A DNA stretch of 64,000 nt from Sphingobacterium detergens (GCF_003610355.1 NZ_RAPY01000002.1:558001-622000), one strand, 5' to 3'; counted from the first letter of the stretch, positions 41,604 through 51,400 are shown. Notes: generated by a model not told the origin, from the sequence alone. Numbers and translations are program-made.

Positions 41604-42092
41604 ATGGATAATACTCAATGGATTGATCTTGATAAGATCATGAGATTATTATATTATAATCGTGAAGGTATAGCGTGGTATGATGTTTATACAAAATTAA
41701 GTATGGATGAAAACTATGCAAAATCTCTATTCGAAATCGCTAAAGCTGATGGCTATATCAAAGTTGCCAATATGGGGACAAATTTTAATCTCCCTGATCC
41801 ACAAATTGTGAGATTAACGGATTCAGGAATTTCTTATTTTGCTCGTACGAATTATGAAACTGAGCATGAGACAAGAATTAAGGCACAACAAAATTTGGTT
41901 ATTAATAATACTACAATTAATAATTCTAAAGGTGTTAGTGTTAACAATAATAATTCAACGAATCATTCGAATTTTCCTCATCCCAAAGAAAATTGGTCAA
42001 AAAATCCTTGGTTAGTGGGGATAGGTACAACGATAATTGTTGCTATTATATTTTACATAATAAAATATCTTTGGAATGTGGAATTAAATTAA
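41604..42092 (+). CDS. Tail-anchored protein with winged-helix-like N-terminus
   Basis: 162 residues. ~1-85 look like a small winged helix (IMRLLYYNREGIAWYDVYTK, LFEIAKADGYIKVA, DPQIVRLTDSGISYFA). Then an Asn-rich low-complexity linker (NNTTINNSKGVSVNNNNSTN) and a C-terminal membrane helix (WLVGIGTTIIVAIIFYIIKY). A DNA- or protein-binding head anchored to the membrane is unusual and may be a sensor. Convergent with the two genes on the other strand, overlapping by 4 bp; all three lie inside direct repeat B. Confidence 0.6.
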   Translation: MDNTQWIDLDKIMRLLYYNREGIAWYDVYTKLSMDENYAKSLFEIAKADGYIKVANMGTNFNLPDPQIVRLTDSGISYFARTNYETEHETRIKAQQNLVINNTTINNSKGVSVNNNNSTNHSNFPHPKENWSKNPWLVGIGTTIIVAIIFYIIKYLWNVELN

Positions 42093-42856
42093 AACACCAT
42101 AAATTTTGTAATGGATATAAATACATACAAGTAAAAACCACCGACAAATACCAATATTATTAAAAATATTATCTCCCATAATCTAAAATGAATCTGTTGC
42201 CTATATAATTTGAACATAATCACCCTAAAAAGTATTAGAAAAACAACCGCTCCTAATATTAACAGAGCTGTTTTTAGAAGATCAGTTTTTTCAAATACAT
42301 TTGTATAGCTATTTATCCCATTTTTATGGCCTATTATTCTACATTTTAAGTTCCAATCACTGGATAATGATCCCCCTTTATGTTTGATATCAATGATAAG
42401 ATAATCTAGTTTTTCAAAAGCCTCATCTTTAAGTTCAATATTAATGTTCTTATCCAAATTTTCTTTAATTAAAACTGCATTATTGAGTTCGTGTCGACTT
42501 ATACTAGAGATATAAACCGTATCAATATCAAATTTTAATTTGTTCTCTATCAATATGGATGGAGAAGATATTATCTCTGAAAATTTTAATGGCTGATCAC
42601 CTAAGTTTCCAACTTTTAATTTAACTGTCGTAATATTATCTACAGTATGGGTCTTTATAAAGGAATATGGCCTCTCCGCTGAATCTTTTAAATAATCAAA
42701 AGCCAAAGTTGTTAAAATACCAATCACATACATCGGGATAGGTCTCCCGATGTATTCTAGAACTGTATAGATCCACTTTTTATCAGTTCTAATATTTTCG
42801 TTCCACTTCTTCAATTTTGTATCTCTTAACTTTACCTGATTTATCCCGATATACAA
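42089..42856 (-). CDS. Membrane protein, hypothetical
   Basis: 255 residues from the only early ATG, 42856, which overlaps the upstream gene by 68 bp; an alternative is ATG 42733 (MYVIGILTTLAFDYLKD), so the start is uncertain. Hydrophobic helix at ~41-52, a beta-rich ~130-residue middle (NITTVKLKVGNLGDQPLKFS, a conserved-looking beta-sandwich), then two helices at ~190-215 and ~228-253. Resembles membrane-anchored beta-sandwich proteins paired with effectors; no family named. Confidence 0.55.
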   Translation of the reverse strand: MYIGINQVKLRDTKLKKWNENIRTDKKWIYTVLEYIGRPIPMYVIGILTTLAFDYLKDSAERPYSFIKTHTVDNITTVKLKVGNLGDQPLKFSEIISSPSILIENKLKFDIDTVYISSISRHELNNAVLIKENLDKNINIELKDEAFEKLDYLIIDIKHKGGSLSSDWNLKCRIIGHKNGINSYTNVFEKTDLLKTALLILGAVVFLILFRVIMFKLYRQQIHFRLWEIIFLIILVFVGGFYLYVFISITKFMVF

Positions 42857-43616
42857 AAGCGTTTAAAGAAATTTCCGATGGGAGACCGTCGTTATACCTA
42901 TCCAGTGACTTGGTTAATATTCCTCTCTGTATATTATCTAAATCTTCAGAAAATGTAAAACTAATAGTTCTTTTCTCATCATTGCTGTAAAATCTTCCGC
43001 CTTTTAAAGATAACGCATTAAACCTAGTCACATTTCCTGTTATGTCTTCTTCATATACTGGCTCCGGATCTTTAAGAAGGAGATCTAGGGTATCAACATC
43101 AAATTGAATCACTTTTCCAGCTCTAGGTCTTTCTATCGAAATTTCTACAGCACTGTCTGACTCAATAGGCCTTTGGAGTTCAATTAATGGAGTTTCGAGA
43201 GCATTAGCAATATCTTTAGCGAAATTAGGATTATCCTTTAGAATATCTTTCACAACTTTAGTTTCTGGCTCGTGTTTTTTTCCTACTGTATTTTTAAGCG
43301 TATACTTAATCATATCCCAAAATGCAGCGGAGAAAACAGACAGTCCTATAGTTTGGACTGCTTCATTCTCTACTAAGATTGATATTGTTTCCAAAAAGCT
43401 GCCTTTACGAGCCGCCTCAAAATAAAACCCTACGCCTTTTAATGGTGTATATCTTTGCCTAACTTCTCCACTTTTGATTAATGATGTGCTGACTATGTGT
43501 AACACCTGAGACAATCCTTTAATAGATCTTGAAGCATCATAGAGATCGAGCTTGTGTGCTTCTGCATCCCCACCTTCATAACGAAGATTTAATTTAATTT
43601 CAATGTATTTATTCAT
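42789..43616 (-). CDS. Hypothetical protein, possible effector of the repeat-flanked module
   Basis: 275 residues, no signal peptide. Patterns: IEIKLNLRYEGGDAEAHKLD, LYDASRSIKGLSQVLHIVST and KGVGFYFEAARKGSFLETIS at the N-terminal half; then a weakly hydrophobic stretch (TIGLSVFSAAFWDMI, ~90-105) and a beta-rich C-terminal half. This arrangement I have seen only as unannotated proteins of accessory regions. First gene of a two-gene minus-strand operon with the membrane protein. Confidence 0.6.
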   Translation of the reverse strand: MNKYIEIKLNLRYEGGDAEAHKLDLYDASRSIKGLSQVLHIVSTSLIKSGEVRQRYTPLKGVGFYFEAARKGSFLETISILVENEAVQTIGLSVFSAAFWDMIKYTLKNTVGKKHEPETKVVKDILKDNPNFAKDIANALETPLIELQRPIESDSAVEISIERPRAGKVIQFDVDTLDLLLKDPEPVYEEDITGNVTRFNALSLKGGRFYSNDEKRTISFTFSEDLDNIQRGILTKSLDRYNDGLPSEISLNAFVYRDKSGKVKRYKIEEVERKY

Positions 43617-43630
43617 AAAAATATTTGATT

Positions 43631-43706
43631 AGGTAATATGGCATTCCGTTACGGAATTTACACCATTAAGATACGCCAAACTTTATAAATATGAAACCTT
43701 ATTTCA
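43631..43706 (+). repeat. Direct repeat B, right copy
   Basis: Same-orientation partner of 41404-41472. It overlaps a 12-bp perfect inverted repeat ATAAATATGAAA (43685-43696) and TTTCATATTTAT (43712-43723), absent from the left copy. Confidence 0.55.
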
Positions 43707-43782
43707 TAAAATTTCATATTTATAGCTTCACTGTTTGTCATACTTAATGTTTTATAAATCCCTCCACTTCATAAAAACTCCT

Positions 43783-43823
43783 TTGCATTTTGAATAAGCA
43801 TTGCATGCATATTCAAAATGCAA
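43783..43823. repeat. 14-bp perfect inverted repeat
   Basis: TTGCATTTTGAATA (43783-43796) and TATTCAAAATGCAA (43810-43823) with a 13-nt loop. Lies ~400 bp from the tRNA fragment in a 660-bp region (43617-44279) without genes. From 43830 to 44030 the base composition is mixed with CTTCG-type repeats; I cannot assign a role. Confidence 0.6.
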
Positions 43824-44177
43824 CCGTTTTAGAGTTTGGCTCGCCTGCTGTTCTCTCAGGCTTCGCTCTTGTCACTATTTTTGATAAACCCAGGTCACAT
43901 GCCTTTTTCAAAAATATCGCCAAGAAGCTTCGTCTATTTCATAGATATCGTTGAATCGTGCTTCGCACTTTTCTTCAACGACCTTCGTTCAACTCGCAGG
44001 ACGGCGAGCGATTAAAAAATAAAGAAATTCGAGACAAAAGTGAGACATTTTCAAGACAAAAAGGCCCCAAAATGACCATTTTTTAGTATCTTTGAACAAA
44101 GAAGTAATTAATAGATTTTATAACTTCTCGGCATGGCATAAATGCAAAAAACCGCTTTAAAGGCACTTTAAGGCAAC

Positions 44178-44213
44178 AAAAAAAGCCACCCTACTTACGT
44201 AAAACGGCTTTTT
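44178..44213 (-). terminator. Terminator downstream of the tRNA fragment
   Basis: AAAAAGCC and GGCTTTTT; on the minus strand it directly follows the tRNA 3' end, as the native tRNA terminator would. Confidence 0.7.
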
Positions 44214-44218
44214 AGATA

Positions 44219-44262
44219 GTGACCCCGCTGAGGCTTGAACTCAGGACCCACAGATTAAGAGT
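44219..44262 (-). mobile_element. 3' fragment of a tRNA-Lys(CTT) gene: probable attachment site
   Basis: On the minus strand the sequence runs ACTCTTAATCTG, GGGTCCTGAGTTCAAGCC, TCAGCGGGGTCAC, i.e. anticodon loop with CTT, T-arm and acceptor 3' strand of a tRNA-Lys. The 5' side of the anticodon stem is already wrong, and no D-arm or 5' acceptor strand exists, so this is not an intact gene. Such fragments mark one end of an element integrated by a tyrosine recombinase. The native-type terminator lies on the low-coordinate side, so the element should extend to higher coordinates. No integrase gene or second att copy was found. Confidence 0.7.
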
Positions 44263-44279
44263 TTGTATTCCTTACTAAA

Positions 44280-44795
44280 TCAATCCCCCTTCTTCTTAAT
44301 TGGATACGCAGTTACAAATTTTTTAATCAATTCTCCTGTTTCTCTTCCCGTAGCTTTTTCAATGAGGATGAGTTCATAAGGTTCTGGCGTGCCTCCATTG
44401 TAATATATGTCAGTTAGTCTCTTCTTATCAATTCCTGTTTTGTTCAAAATATAATCAAACATGTTCTGACCTTGAACTTCAACTTCATCTCTCATGAAAA
44501 TACCAAAGTTGGTTCTTTCTTCAATTTTTGCTCCAGTTTTTAGCTCTAAATTTCTATGGGTATATACGGCTTTGATAGCATTTTCGATAATATCACCCGA
44601 GTATATAGCAATTTTATGGAAGGAGTGTACAGAAACACTTTTCTTTTTTCTATTGATTATTTTGCTTATTTCTCCTCCAGTCATATCTGCTAAAGATCCA
44701 AATGCCTCATTTGATAATCCCAAGGACAATTTTCTTGATAATACATACCCTCCAAAATTAGCTATCTCTGTTTCAAGCAATTTATCTTCACTCAT
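44280..44795 (-). CDS. HTH-type small regulator-like protein next to the att site
   Basis: 171 residues from ATG 44795 (MSEDKLLETEIANFGGYVLS); the frame opens 29 codons earlier at 44882 (the first start may be used, but those residues are atypical). ~20-70 fit a helix-turn-helix: LGLSNEAFGSLADMTGGEIS, KIINRKKKSVSVHSFHKIA. The C-terminal half has a second HTH-like segment: MFDYILNKTGIDKKRLTDIY, GTPEPYELILIEKATGRETG. It ends 18 bp from the tRNA fragment, the place where integrated elements commonly carry their last or first gene. Confidence 0.65.
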   Translation of the reverse strand: MSEDKLLETEIANFGGYVLSRKLSLGLSNEAFGSLADMTGGEISKIINRKKKSVSVHSFHKIAIYSGDIIENAIKAVYTHRNLELKTGAKIEERTNFGIFMRDEVEVQGQNMFDYILNKTGIDKKRLTDIYYNGGTPEPYELILIEKATGRETGELIKKFVTAYPIKKKGD

Positions 44796-44975
44796 TGTTG
44801 TATATTTTTTATAATTCCATTTTCTATTATTTGTTAAATTGGAATTGAATCCGTATATTTGTCTAAACGATTTGAAATTCATGGCATTTTGCCTTGATTA
44901 ACGATGTATCTCGACCTGTAAACGACTAATTTATCTCGAGAGAACCGTGAAATCGTCCCATGCCTAAAAATTTAT

Positions 44976-44983
44976 TACATTTG
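44976..44983 (+). promoter_or_regulatory. Promoter -7 box before the structured RNA
   Basis: TACATTTG, a perfect TAnnTTTG box, ~13 bp before the predicted RNA start. The -33 region is not clear. Confidence 0.55.
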
Positions 44984-44989
44984 TAATTC

Positions 44990-45120
44990 ATAATAAAAGC
45001 ATGTGGGCGGTCTCGCGTAAGCTTTAGAGATTGCGTCTAATTCCTTCGGGAGCTAGGCTAAAAGGCTAGTCACCTTCAGGTCTAAAGTGCGAGCCGCCCC
45101 TTGTATTTTCAGGGGTATCT
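44990..45120 (+). ncRNA. Candidate structured RNA
   Basis: No ORF. Outer helix GGGCGG-T-CTCGC (45005-45015) with GCGAG-CCGCCC (45089-45099 region); stacked inner helix CTTTAGA (from 45022) with TCTAAAG (from 45081); inside it a UUCG-capped hairpin CTAATTCC-TTCG-GGAGCTAG and a small hairpin ACC-TTCA-GGT. The nested, GC-rich helices contrast with the AT-rich surroundings, and a TAnnTTTG box sits upstream. It is not tmRNA, SRP RNA or a riboswitch class I know. It may end at CCCC...GGGG near 45118. The rest of 45121-45636 has a perfect repeat at 45255 and one doubtful ORF. Confidence 0.5.
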
Positions 45121-45254
45121 TCATACTTCTGTCTACATCGTTCATATCATAACCAAATAAGTTTATGAGAACGACGGTCATTAAAATTCTAACTTACCAG
45201 TACCAGATCAAGGATCGAAATACTCGGTATTCCGCCAAACAGCATTTCAAAAAC

Positions 45255-45275
45255 TTAATCAGGGCGCCTGATTAA
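45255..45275. repeat. 9-bp inverted repeat
   Basis: TTAATCAGG-GCG-CCTGATTAA, perfect arms with a 3-nt centre. No T-run follows; possible operator. The 63-codon frame at 45415-45606 downstream has no coding character and is left out. Confidence 0.5.
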
Positions 45276-45636
45276 ACATAATTATAATACGCAGTACGTA
45301 AAAAAAAGGAGAGGAGCCAATAAAAATGGCTTAGTATGGCTTATTCACACGAATAACCAACTTCCCCTTTGCGCGTCTGCCACCGACCCTACGCATCAAT
45401 ATGTAAAATAGCGATTGAAGGCAATGAAGATGGCTTGTTTAAATAATTGTTTGCACCATAAATTTAGGCAAACTTTTCATCGAAGACAAATTTCTATTCA
45501 AGATATTGTTGTAACACAACAAAAGGGTCGGTTCTTCCTATTATTATGGATGCCCGTGACGAACCATATATATAACCAAGTAATTAAGAGTAAAACGGCA
45601 TTCTGAGGTTTAGTTAATAGATTTTTTAACAGTGTG

Positions 45637-45729
45637 ATGTATTGGGTCTTTGATCCGATAGGGGATTTTTTTGATTCTTTTTTCAAAAGACTTTCTACCA
45701 TCATGCGCCCTCAAAAGCCAAAAAAATGA
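45637..45729 (+). CDS. Short ORF (30 aa) coupled to the next gene
   Basis: MYWVFDPIGDFFDSFFKRLS, TIMRPQKPKK; its stop overlaps the start of the 127-residue gene as ATGA. The overlap suggests translation coupling by a short leader peptide. It could also be chance. Confidence 0.4.
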   Translation: MYWVFDPIGDFFDSFFKRLSTIMRPQKPKK

Positions 45730-46109
45730 ATAAGCTTTTTAAAAAATTGGTCGCCATAGATATGGCGATGTATGAGATCCATCATCTGGAGTACGACCCT
45801 GTAGTATGTATTAAGGAATTTTGGAACCGCTATGACATGGATAGTTGTCGCAACCATATTGTAGAACTCCTGACGATTTATCTCGATAGGGAAAGGAAGG
45901 TAAATCCTGCGATCAGTACAGCTGATGTACAACATTTTACGATTGCCTTATTCCGGATGCTGATGGCTTATTTTATCATACACTATCAGCGGATCAATCT
46001 ATCGGGTATAGAAATTTCATTTCTGCGTAGCAATCGGTTTATCGCGTGCGAACTCGAAAATAGTAAGGATATCTACGACCTTTTTTATCAGCTATCTCAA
46101 AACCACTAA
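45726..46109 (+). CDS. Hypothetical helical protein
   Basis: 127 residues: MNKLFKKLVAIDMAMYEIHH, CIKEFWNRYDMDSCRNHIVE, FTIALFRMLMAYFIIHYQRI. All-helical, no signal peptide; not recognised. It precedes the repetitive region and the TlpA-like gene by 10 bp; I have seen small helical proteins at this place in TlpA/SusC loci of related bacteria, so it probably belongs to that locus. Confidence 0.6.
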   Translation: MNKLFKKLVAIDMAMYEIHHLEYDPVVCIKEFWNRYDMDSCRNHIVELLTIYLDRERKVNPAISTADVQHFTIALFRMLMAYFIIHYQRINLSGIEISFLRSNRFIACELENSKDIYDLFYQLSQNH

Positions 46110-46119
46110 CCATTAAATT

Positions 46120-47157
46120 ATGAATACGTTAAAATTATTGACACTAGTCAAGATATATATAAATACCTACATCTGCCAAGCACTGGCCAGATACTCGAGC
46201 AGATCATACTGTAAGAGTACTGGTCGGGTGCTGAAAAAAAAGATTTCTTCGAGAGGCCTTCGGACGTTGTTCGGGTGGCCTTCGGGCCTTCTCCGTACCT
46301 GCGTCGGCTCTTCTTCGGGAGCGCTTCGGCTGCTGGTCGGCTGCTCTTCGGGACGTTCCCGAAGCCCACTCGAAGCGGAGCCGAAGCCGAGTCGAAGCGT
46401 AGCCGAACATGTCTCGAACGAGTCCCGAAGAGGACCCGAAACGGAGTCGAAGCCTAGCCAAAGGGGCGAAGTTGTAGCGATACCGATTCGATTACGTCTA
46501 TATTTTACCTACATCTGCCAGGCACTGGCCGGGCACGCTAACAGATTGAGCTGTAAGGGTGCTGGTCGGTTGCCGAAAAAAGAAGCCGTACCATCTTCGG
46601 ACTTTCTTATGACCAATACCCTACCAACACCTTACTTTATTCTGCCTAGCCATTGGTTTTGCATTACTTTTCCTTTGGCTTTGTTCGGGAGCGACCCGAG
46701 AAAAACCAACGTATCACCCGAACAGCACTCGAAGAGCGGACGAAGTTGGTCAGGAGTTGGTAGGTACTTAGGTGGTCTATTCCCTGCCACTAAAGGCACT
46801 ATTGATTCACGGTTAAGCTACCGGGAGTGTACTGAGAGTGTACTAAAAAGGTACTGGAAAGGTACTAAAGAGCTACTAAAGAGGTACCAAATAGTTACTA
46901 AACAGGTACAAGCTTTCGGTAGCTTTCTGGTGAACCGCAGGTATAAGCTTGGTGGTGCATCGGAAATACCTGCAAAAATGCATAGTGGCGATTTGGTAAA
47001 TGGAGCGTATGGATATAGTTTGAAATCAGGAGGTTTACAAGCGCTCTGTGACACTCGAGTGTGCAAGAATGAGTATTTAGCTGTTCAAAAGAAGACAAGT
47101 GCTCAGAAGGCTTTAAAATACTTTTCAGTAGTTGCAGGTTACGGAAAGGGATATCGT
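46120..47157 (+). repeat. Repetitive in-frame leader before the TlpA-like gene
   Basis: This 1038-bp stretch is open in the same frame as the TlpA-like gene (346 codons without stop, from ATG 46120). It contains two copies of a ~90-bp direct repeat (46168-46255 and 46506-46600, TACATCTGCCA-GCACTGGCC core). Between them, at 46250-46465, dense TTCGG units on the left turn into CCGAA units on the right, making a large imperfect inverted repeat with long-range pairing. The encoded protein would be Arg/Ser-rich and unlike a signal sequence. It is more likely a structural leader than coding, but read-through is possible. Confidence 0.6.
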
Positions 47158-48489
47158 ATGTCTCTGACATGCCTGCTCTTAATGATAGTTTCTATGTTTA
47201 GTTTATCGGCTCAGACGCCCCGCAAGGACAGCGGGGCGGAGGGGCTGTCCCATCTTGCAGCACTGAAGCCGGGTGATAAGATTCCAGATGCGGTATGGAA
47301 CCAGCGGCTCGAACTGAATTATTTCAATGGAAAGAAGAGGACAATCACGTTCTCTGACCTGAAAGGGAAGCTGATTATATTAGATTTCTGGTCTACAGGA
47401 TGTCCGGCTTGTATTTCAGGAATCCCAAACCTCGAATTGATAAGAGATCGGTTTAAGGGGGAGATAGAAATATTGATGATCAATAGTAAACGTAATAAGG
47501 ATACCCCAAAACGGATAGAGAACCGTTTTAAAAAATATAAAACAGATTTTAATTACGTACCTACAATAGCCACATTACTGGACGATACTCTTTTTACGAG
47601 ATTATTTAATCATAATACCCTTCCCACGCAGGCAGTCATAAATGCGAAAGGCGAATTTTTGGCTCTGCTCTCAGGTACGGCCCAGCTGACAGATCGAAAC
47701 ATCAAAAAGATCTTATATGAAAATGATAATCCTTTGAATAGTACGGGTATCTACCTCAATAAGATCGATGGGAAGAGAAATTTTGAAGTTTTGATCACAG
47801 ATACTGCAGGATTAAGCTACAGCTCTTCTTTTTCAAACTATAGGGAACATTATATTCCTATTGGTCCGCTGTGGAAAGCACAGAAAAGCAATTCCTTGTT
47901 AATTATGGGGAACCTTTCGTTGCAGAATTTTATGACTTATATTTTTAGGGATGAGCTGGAAGGTTTTGCTTGGACGGACTATGTATTCGATCCGATACTG
48001 GGGCTCGATTTCAAATATAGGCTTTTCAATACCGCAAAAGAGAATACCTATTGGTATCAGTTTTATCGAAATGATTCCATAGCTGAAGCAAAGGCTAAGG
48101 AGGTGGCTAGACAGGATTTCATGCGTTATTTTGATGTCAGCGTGCAACGTAAATCAGATTCGATTAGTATATATAAAGTTTCTTTTAACAAGGCGATAGA
48201 AAAGATTAAAACCAAAGGACAGATGATGATCATCCGTAGGCAAGAACAGGATCAGGAGCTCCTGTATCAGAATGTTCCTGTAGATCTTTTCCTGCGCAAT
48301 CTCTTTTACTTTTTTGAATCACCCCTTTACAAAACCGGCAAAGAAGCATTTAGGATCGACATAGCGATTCCGCCGGGTTTTATTCATTGGGAGGAAGACC
48401 AAAAAATTACCTTCCTGAGAAATAACGGGATCATATTAACCCCGGTAAGAGAGAAAAGAGAATTCGCTTATATCTATTCACTTAAGTAG
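47158..48489 (+). CDS. TlpA-like thioredoxin-fold protein, secreted
   Basis: 443 residues from ATG 47158, which gives a normal signal peptide (MSLTCLLLMIVSMFSLSA, cut before QTP). ~45-170: TlpA/AhpC-type thioredoxin with LIILDFWSTGCPACISGIPN (CPAC active site) and FTRLFNHNTLPTQAVINAKG (cis-Pro). ~200-440: a beta-rich domain common to TlpA proteins placed before SusC in Sphingobacteria. It acts in the periplasm as a thiol oxidoreductase. Precedes SusC by 9 bp. The frame is open for 346 codons before this start; see the leader. Confidence 0.82.
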   Translation: MSLTCLLLMIVSMFSLSAQTPRKDSGAEGLSHLAALKPGDKIPDAVWNQRLELNYFNGKKRTITFSDLKGKLIILDFWSTGCPACISGIPNLELIRDRFKGEIEILMINSKRNKDTPKRIENRFKKYKTDFNYVPTIATLLDDTLFTRLFNHNTLPTQAVINAKGEFLALLSGTAQLTDRNIKKILYENDNPLNSTGIYLNKIDGKRNFEVLITDTAGLSYSSSFSNYREHYIPIGPLWKAQKSNSLLIMGNLSLQNFMTYIFRDELEGFAWTDYVFDPILGLDFKYRLFNTAKENTYWYQFYRNDSIAEAKAKEVARQDFMRYFDVSVQRKSDSISIYKVSFNKAIEKIKTKGQMMIIRRQEQDQELLYQNVPVDLFLRNLFYFFESPLYKTGKEAFRIDIAIPPGFIHWEEDQKITFLRNNGIILTPVREKREFAYIYSLK

Positions 48490-48497
48490 CCGTTGTT

Positions 48498-51400
48498 ATG
48501 AAATTTGTGTGTAATCTATTTATAGCCTTGTTTTTATGTGGGGCTAATGTAGCTTTTGCCCAAAAGCAAAAGGTAACCGAAATGCATGGCATTGTAAAAG
48601 ATAAAAATAATGAGGAAATATTGATCGGTGTGAACTTTAAAACTAAACAAGGTGTTTTTCTAAATAAATCTCATGTTGGAGGAAGGGTAACGCTTTCTGT
48701 TCCCAGAAATGCAGATTCATTGATCGTTAGTTTGATCGGTTATCAGCGTGTAACTGTTGCGCATGATTACTTTATGCACTCGGATGTACTATTGTTGGAG
48801 AAACAGGATTATTATCTAGCTGAAGCTGTCGTGAATACGGGTTATCAGGCGCTCAGGCCCAACGAGGTAACTGGAGCGGTAGATGTATTGTCCAACAAAA
48901 TGCTCAATGAGCAGACCGGAACAAACATCTTACAGCGCATGCGGAATATTGTACCTGCGTTTAGGTATGATAATAAGCCGGTGCAGAATCCAGAAGTAAA
49001 TAAATTGAATATATCTGTCAGAGGGTTGAGTACAATCAATGGAAGTTTAGATCCTTTGATCGTGTTGGATGGCTTTATCTATGAAGGGGATATTGACAAT
49101 ATAGACCCCAACAGTATCGAACAGATTTCTATCTTGAAGGACGCTGCTGCCAGTTCGATCTGGGGTGCGAGAGCTGGTAATGGGGTGATTGTCATTACTT
49201 CAAAAAAAGGTCGCGTCAATGATGGCGGTACGCGGGTATCTTTTAATTCTACGTTTTCAATACAGGGTAAACCGGACTATCAAAGTCTTTATACAATAGA
49301 TAACAGTTCTTTCATGGAGGTTGAAAAGATGCTCTTTGATAACGGTTATTATAAAAATGCGCTGAATACAACAAAGTATATTGCCGTGACTCCTTACGTT
49401 GATTTATTGGACAAAAGGAGCAGGGGCATTATCTCGGTAAGTGACTCTGCCAGATGGACCGATTATTATAAGGCGCAAAATGGAGTGTATAATTATAGCG
49501 ATAATTTTGTTTCTAAGCCTATTACACAGCAGTATGCTCTAAACCTCAACGGTGGGAATAAATTTCATACCTATGGATTTGGTTTGGGCTATACCCACAA
49601 ATCATCCGAATTGGGAGCCGGGGATCAAAAAATCAATATCCGGCTAAATAATGGCTTTAGGCTGACTGAAAGGCTGCAGGTGGATGCTTCCCTCTTATTG
49701 ACGGATCAAAAATCAAAATCTGGCAAGCCCGCATTAAATTCATTGAGCTATAGTGGAAAGTCGGTCCCTTATATGGCGTTTTACGGGCCGGATGGAGAGG
49801 TCGTTCCTTTTGAGAGAGAATTTAGGAAGCTGTTTCTTGATCAAAACTACCAAAATGGCTATTTAGACTGGTCATATTATCCGCTGTCAGACTATAGGCA
49901 TTCAACAAGTGAGGTTAAGCTTCGTGAGGTATTTGCTAGCTTGGGCGTCCGCTACAAATTGACCTCCTTCTTAGACTTGAATTTGTCCGGGCAATATCAG
50001 AATCAACGGACAGACAAAAGAAATCTGGACGATGAAAATAGTTATCTGGCCCGAAGGGCCATAAATCAATATAGTGAGGTGAATCAGCAAACGGGGGTGG
50101 CTAAGTATAATGTACCACTAGGAGGGATACTGAACAATGGGATTGTCAGCGGGACATCCTATACGTTACGTTCACAGTTAAATATTAGCAAAACATTTCA
50201 AAAACACCGTATAGTAGGGGTAATTGGTGCTGAAATGCGTGAAAATAGGACTGAAGGAAGCTCCTTTACTTCCTATGGATACAATGATGATCCTTTGATC
50301 TCTACAGCTGTTGATCACGTAACCCGTTTTAAAACAATTCCAAGTAACACAAACAGAACGATAACAGGAGCACCTGCTTATTCGCATACCAACAATCGCT
50401 TTGTCTCGGCCTATGCCAATTTTAGTTACATCTGGCAGGAGAAATATGGGCTTTCGGGTAGCTTTCGTAAGGACGGGGCCAACGTATTCGGTGCCTCTAC
50501 TAATGATAAATGGTCCCCGCTCTGGTCGGCAGGCTTATTTTGGGAGTTGCGTAAAGAAAACTTTTTGAGGTCCTACGAACAGACCGTTGACCAGCTAAAA
50601 TTGCGGGCGACCTATGGTACCAGCGGAAATGTTGATCTCCGGAAAACGCGTGATCCGATCGGGACAATTTCTACGGATTCTTATACCAGATTTCCCACCA
50701 TAATCATCACTTCACTAAACGACCCGTCGCTACGTTGGGAGAAAATAGCCACGGTCAATTTGGGGTTGGATTTTTCCTTCCTTAACCGAAGGATCGCAGG
50801 TTCGGTAGATTGGTACTTCAAAAAAGGAAAGGATCTGTATGGTCTGACAGATTACGATTATACAACTTGGGGATATCAGCCGACAATTACCAAAAATGTC
50901 GCTTCTATGCAGGGAAAAGGTGTTGATCTTGTACTAAACTCCTTGAATTTGAACAAGACTGTGAAATGGTCTTCGAGATTACTTTTAAGTTTCAACAAAA
51001 ATAAAACGACCAAATATTTTAATGCGAATGGAAATACGTTGTTGAATTTTCTGAATGACGGTAGTGGCATCACGCCTATGGTTGGTTATCCTTTAAATGG
51101 ACTTGGGGCTTTCAAATGGATGGGGATTTCGGCTGATGGACTGGGACAGGGGGTACTCGATGGTAACATCAGTGCGGAATATGCTAAAATTAGGAGTTCG
51201 GTAGCCCTAAATCCTGAAAATAGCGAAAGTATTCTGTTTGTAGGCTCATCAAAACCTCAACTGTTCGGAAATATTATAAATACGGTCTCTTGGAAGAATA
51301 TTGAGATGTCAATTAACATAAGTTATACAGGAGATTATTACTTCCGTAAACCAGTCACGTCCTATGCAAACTTGTATCAGAAAGGGGTAGCTTATCCTGA

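Noticed and set aside
43631..43660. ATTCCGT-T-ACGGAAT palindrome as an eighth regulon site.
   Set aside because: The half-sites are in the opposite order (CCG...CGG) and no -7 box lies at the right distance.
43830..44030. Possible oriT or mobilisation region next to the att site.
   Set aside because: No relaxase gene or recognisable nick site.
45415..45606. 63-codon frame downstream of the RNA candidate.
   Set aside because: Composition and codon use look random; no supporting start signal.
46148..46461. Arg-rich open frames on the minus strand of the TTCGG/CCGAA block.
   Set aside because: Low-complexity sequence leaves all frames open; no start, promoter or protein pattern.
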